Of a stretch of 64,000 nt of DNA, positions 60,854 to 64,000 are shown piece after piece; within the stretch, counting starts at the first letter, position 1; every line of letters begins with the position of its first letter. Source of the stretch: JABDNZ01 sp050049805 (GTDB lineage: Bacteria; Gemmatimonadota; Gemmatimonadetes; Longimicrobiales; Gaopeijiaceae); the NCBI GenBank assembly GCA_050049805.1, contig JASFVN010000001.1:16469-80468 (forward strand), read 5' to 3'. Below the pieces are notes generated by a model. It had not been told where the DNA came from, did not search any database, and saw only the letters and a program-made list of their open reading frames with translations. The translations under genes and the position numbers were made by a program.

Positions 60854-62137
60854 ATGATCCAAACACAGACGCCGGACACCCTGCAAGGAACCGTGGAGTC
60901 AGCCACCGGCCTGGTCGGGCTTTTCCAGAGCTATCCGTTGGTGGAGACGGCCCTATGGGTGGTGGGAATCATCTTGTTGGCCTGGCTGGCCGACAACCTC
61001 ACCCGACGATACATCCTCAAGATCGTCTCCCGGGTGGTCACCCAGACCAAGTTCACCTGGGACGATCTCATCTTCAAACGGAAGGTGTTCCGACGGCTGG
61101 CCCACGTCGCCCCGGCCATCGTCCTCTACTACGGTGCACCCCTCGTCCCAGGGATCCCGGAGAGCCTGGCCCAGTTCGTCCAGCGGGTCTCCCTGGGGTT
61201 CATCATCCTGGTGGTGGTTATCAGCGCTGACGGGCTCCTTACGGCCCTGAACGACATCTACTCCCTGAGACATGACGCGAAGAGCCGCCCCATCAAGGGG
61301 TATCTTCAGATCGTCAAGATCGTTCTATATATCGCCGCAGGAATCCTGGTGGTCTCCACCCTCATCGGCCAGCGCCCCACCCTGATCCTGGGGGGATTCG
61401 GTGCCATGACGGCGGTGCTCCTCCTGGTCTTCAAGGACACGATCCTCTCCCTCGTTGCCAGCGTCCAGATCACCCAGTACGACATGATTGCCGTGGGTGA
61501 CTGGATCGAGATGCCGAAGTACGGCGCAGACGGGGATGTCATCGACATCGCCCTCCATACCATCAAGATCCAGAATTGGGACAAAACCATAACGACCATC
61601 CCCACCCACAAGCTCATTGAGGACTCCTTCAAGAACTGGCGGGGAATGAGCAAATCCGGAGGACGGCGCATCAAGAGGTCGTTGTATCTGGATGTCAACA
61701 CGATCCGGTTTCTCACTGAGGAGGAGATCGAGCGGTTTTCCCGGTGGGAGCTTCTCCGGGATTACATGAAGAAGAAGCTGGAAGAGGTGGGGATGTACAA
61801 CGCCCTCAAGGAAGAAGGGAGCTCCGAGCTGGTTCCCAACACCCGGCAGCTCACCAACGTTGGAACGCTCCGGGCCTATGTCGTCGCCTACCTCCGAAAT
61901 CATCCGAAGATCCATCAGGAGATGACCCTCATCGTTCGTCAACTTCAGCCCGGCCCCGAGGGTCTACCCATGGAGATCTACGCTTTCTCCAACGACACCA
62001 ACTGGGCCAACTACGAGGGGCTTCAGTCGGATATCTTCGACCACATCCTGGCCACTGTCCACGAGTTCGATCTGAAGATTTTCCAGAAGCCGTCGGGCCA
62101 GGACCTGGACAATCTCAAGCTCGGCAAGGATGCCTGA
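60854..62137 (+). CDS. Mechanosensitive ion channel, MscS family (YbdG-like)
   Basis: A 427-residue inner-membrane protein with five membrane helices, the last being the pore helix GGFGAMTAVLLLVFKDTIL, followed by the beta domain (ITQYDMIAVGDWIEMP and the GADGDVIDIALHTIKI turn) and a long cytosolic C-terminal domain (NTRQLTNVGTLRAYVVAYL). The insert and C-terminal domain match YbdG rather than MscS. It should open on osmotic downshock. Confidence 0.92.
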   Translation: MIQTQTPDTLQGTVESATGLVGLFQSYPLVETALWVVGIILLAWLADNLTRRYILKIVSRVVTQTKFTWDDLIFKRKVFRRLAHVAPAIVLYYGAPLVPGIPESLAQFVQRVSLGFIILVVVISADGLLTALNDIYSLRHDAKSRPIKGYLQIVKIVLYIAAGILVVSTLIGQRPTLILGGFGAMTAVLLLVFKDTILSLVASVQITQYDMIAVGDWIEMPKYGADGDVIDIALHTIKIQNWDKTITTIPTHKLIEDSFKNWRGMSKSGGRRIKRSLYLDVNTIRFLTEEEIERFSRWELLRDYMKKKLEEVGMYNALKEEGSSELVPNTRQLTNVGTLRAYVVAYLRNHPKIHQEMTLIVRQLQPGPEGLPMEIYAFSNDTNWANYEGLQSDIFDHILATVHEFDLKIFQKPSGQDLDNLKLGKDA

Positions 62138-62159
62138 CGTGCCCCCGGCCAGGTTGCGC

Positions 62160-64000
62160 CTACATACGGAACCGGTAGCTCACCTTCACGAAAAGGCCAT
62201 CAGCCTGTGGTGTAAACTCCCTGAAGCCGAAAGCCTCCGCGTCCCGCATCTCCCGGGAATACCCGATGTAGAGGACCGTGCCCGGAGAGGGTTCGTATCC
62301 TAGAAGACCTTCAAGGCGAAAATCATGGGCGTCGGACCCGCTTCGGGGAGTACACGTCTCTGAGCATCGGAGGATCGGTCGACCGGACGCGGGATCCCGG
62401 AGCTCTCCACGTGTCTGGCTGGAGTACTCCCCACTCCCCCTGAGATGGAGAGAGCGACTGAACTGGTACCGAGCCTGAAGCCTCGGAATGGTAGCCCTGG
62501 AGTAGAGAGATCCGTCCCCTTTTCGGTATAGACTCACGTGGCGTAGACCAACGTTCATGGACAGTGAGCCCGAAGGGTACAGGGTGAGACTGACATCACC
62601 GCGCCGGCTTTCAGCTACATCAACCGGGATTCCGGAGGTGAAGATGGGCGTTTCCCCAGCCGAGCCTCCCAAGGAGACCCTGGCTCGCTCCCAACTGCTG
62701 ATCCAGGTCCTGGCACTGAAGGAGAGGAGACCGCCGAAACGGGCCGAATTTGGCCTGAAGGGGGTAGCCGCCGGACCCTCATCGGCGGCTACAAAAAGTC
62801 CCTCGTAGGCGTCAGCTCCAAAGGAGTAGGTGTCCCGGGACACGGAGAGGCTTCCTCCGATATTCCCTCGGAAGGAGAAGCCCAGATCGAGCCCGACTTC
62901 GGCTTCCTCCGGACCGGCACCGGCCCAGAAGTCGCTCCGATCCCAGTATCCACTGACCTCGATGGACGGCCCCCAACTCTCCACCAGGGCTCCCGCACCG
63001 CCTCGCCAGGTATAGCCGGTTCTGCCTTCGAGTCGGGTGATGCCGACTCTACGGATAAACCCGCTTCCGGCACGGAAGTCATCCGAAACGTCTTCAATGG
63101 ATGCGCTGAGGGAGAAGCTCCGGCTGGACCGGGTGAGATTGGCCATCAACAGGGAACCCCAATCGGTGGTCAGGCCACTCCCCCCGTCCGCGCTCCCGGA
63201 GAACATCAGGTTCACCGTGTAGCGTCGAGCCAGGACCAGGTGAGCATCCGCCCCCACGACTCGGTTGAACCGCTCGCCGAAGACGGACCGGTCCGTGTAT
63301 ACCAATCCTACCGTGGAGCTTCGACCTACGTCCCTTTTGACCCGTAGCAGGTTGACGACCGGGTTCTCGGAGGTGGAGCTGACCTCGTCCACGGCACCGA
63401 TGTAAGCCACCGTGAAGTTCCCAACCTTCCCGGAGAGTTTCGCGGCGCCCACGGGGTTACCGATGGATCGGGTGTAGACCAACCGTCGAGGCATGGAGAA
63501 GGCGTCCGTCCCCTCCAGAAAGAAGGCTCGTTTCTCCGGGAAATAGAGAGCGAATCGCTCGTTCACGGCGATCTGCCCGGCATCAGCCTCCACCTGACTG
63601 AAGTCGGGGTTGTATGTAGCGTCCAGGGTAAGGTTCGACGTGAGACCATAGGTGGCATTGAAACCGAAGTCCCCGGCAGCAGGAGAATGGTCCAAAGATC
63701 CCGACTCCGTATCCAGGGCCCCCAGGCGAGTGGCGGTGAACACCGGATTGAGCTCCATGAACCGTCCAGCTTTCAAGCTTCGGAGCCCGGTCAATTTTCC
63801 TGCTTGGGCAAGCCTGTTGGCCGACTCGCCGGAGATGGGTGCCCATGACTCTTCGAACCCGTTCCGCTGAATCCGACGGACGATCTGAAGGCCCCAGTCC
63901 TGGACCTCTTTCTCCGGGAACCGAAGGCTTTTCAACGGGATCTTAAGCTCAACGGAATACCCGGAATCGTCTACACGGCCAACCGATTCCCATAAGAAAT
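62160..64000 (-). CDS. DUF5916 outer-membrane protein (5' end cut off)
   Basis: The last 613 residues of a larger protein open to the window edge. The start of the visible part is the end of a CBM9-like domain (GYSVELKIPLKSLRFP), followed by a DUF5916-type beta-barrel with FNATYGLTSNLTLDATYNP, FSQVEADAGQIAVNERF and FFPEKRAFFLEG, and ending in the barrel signal FVKVSYRFRM. These proteins are common in Gemmatimonadota and Bacteroidota; their substrate is unknown. The visible ATG/TTG codons are internal. Confidence 0.9.
   Translation of the reverse strand, partial: FLWESVGRVDDSGYSVELKIPLKSLRFPEKEVQDWGLQIVRRIQRNGFEESWAPISGESANRLAQAGKLTGLRSLKAGRFMELNPVFTATRLGALDTESGSLDHSPAAGDFGFNATYGLTSNLTLDATYNPDFSQVEADAGQIAVNERFALYFPEKRAFFLEGTDAFSMPRRLVYTRSIGNPVGAAKLSGKVGNFTVAYIGAVDEVSSTSENPVVNLLRVKRDVGRSSTVGLVYTDRSVFGERFNRVVGADAHLVLARRYTVNLMFSGSADGGSGLTTDWGSLLMANLTRSSRSFSLSASIEDVSDDFRAGSGFIRRVGITRLEGRTGYTWRGGAGALVESWGPSIEVSGYWDRSDFWAGAGPEEAEVGLDLGFSFRGNIGGSLSVSRDTYSFGADAYEGLFVAADEGPAATPFRPNSARFGGLLSFSARTWISSWERARVSLGGSAGETPIFTSGIPVDVAESRRGDVSLTLYPSGSLSMNVGLRHVSLYRKGDGSLYSRATIPRLQARYQFSRSLHLRGSGEYSSQTRGELRDPASGRPILRCSETCTPRSGSDAHDFRLEGLLGYEPSPGTVLYIGYSREMRDAEAFGFREFTPQADGLFVKVSYRFRM

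Noticed and set aside
1..64000. tRNA, rRNA, insertion sequence or prophage
   Set aside because: No cloverleaf with conserved T-loop sequence, rRNA segment, transposase, integrase or phage structural gene was recognised by reading; a covariance-model search would be needed to exclude small RNAs.

Overview
The window is GC-rich, gene-dense bacterial chromosome with 53 protein-coding genes, two of them cut by the window edges. Many neighbouring genes overlap by 1 to 17 bases. No rRNA, tRNA, CRISPR array, insertion sequence or phage gene was recognised. The gene style (many secreted S9, M14-like and S41 peptidases, secreted six-bladed propeller lipoproteins, ECF sigma/anti-sigma/TonB-receptor cassettes, a PadR regulator, a DUF5916 protein, a single-chain glycyl-tRNA synthetase and C5-route heme synthesis) fits a Gram-negative, probably free-living heterotroph. 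Gemmatimonadota is my best guess. This is inferred from gene content, not from a marker-gene tree.

Layout. 1-6.3 kb: a 5'-nucleotidase split into two genes, an HD phosphohydrolase, a long-chain acyl-CoA ligase and a secreted S9 peptidase. 6.3-11.4 kb: a methionine-rich secreted protein coupled to a response regulator, a large M14-like protein and a DUF2891 lipoprotein. 11.5-22.5 kb: a PlsC-type acyltransferase, endonuclease III, a Tricorn-like protease, a second M14-like peptidase, guanine deaminase, a zincin and a Na+-coupled transporter. 22.5-26.1 kb: a propeller lipoprotein with a pilin-like tail, glycyl-tRNA synthetase and NfuA. 26.1-33.7 kb: a complete export operon (TetR regulator, TolC, HlyD adaptor, two ATPases, two permeases, then PadR) that resembles E. 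coli cecR-ybhGFSR, with a clear palindromic operator at the TetR start. 33.8-35.2 kb: a small membrane protein and a solitary PEP-CTERM protein. 35.5-42.1 kb: a heme operon in the order hemA-hemC-hemD-hemB-hemL-hemE, covering glutamyl-tRNA to coproporphyrinogen III. 42.3-44.9 kb: small cytosolic and secreted proteins. 45.0-48.8 kb: ECF sigma factor, anti-sigma factor and TonB-dependent receptor. 48.9-55.0 kb: a serpin lipoprotein, an outer-membrane protein, an S9 peptidase and a metallo-beta-lactamase-fold lipoprotein, all on one strand. 55.1-64 kb: PEP carboxykinase, two paralogous propeller lipoproteins flanking a DUF4405 membrane protein, a mechanosensitive channel and part of a DUF5916 outer-membrane protein.

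How it fits together. The peptidases, the sodium-coupled (probably amino-acid) transporter, guanine and nucleotide salvage, and PEP carboxykinase suggest life on peptides and nucleic-acid breakdown products with gluconeogenesis. The heme operon implies respiratory cytochromes. The most interesting items are the propeller/pilin fusion, the split YbhF-type exporter with its operator, the serpin placed among secreted peptidases, the DUF4405 protein with three short helical repeats between duplicated propeller genes, and the hairpin in front of guaD. I found no single system that I would confidently call undescribed.
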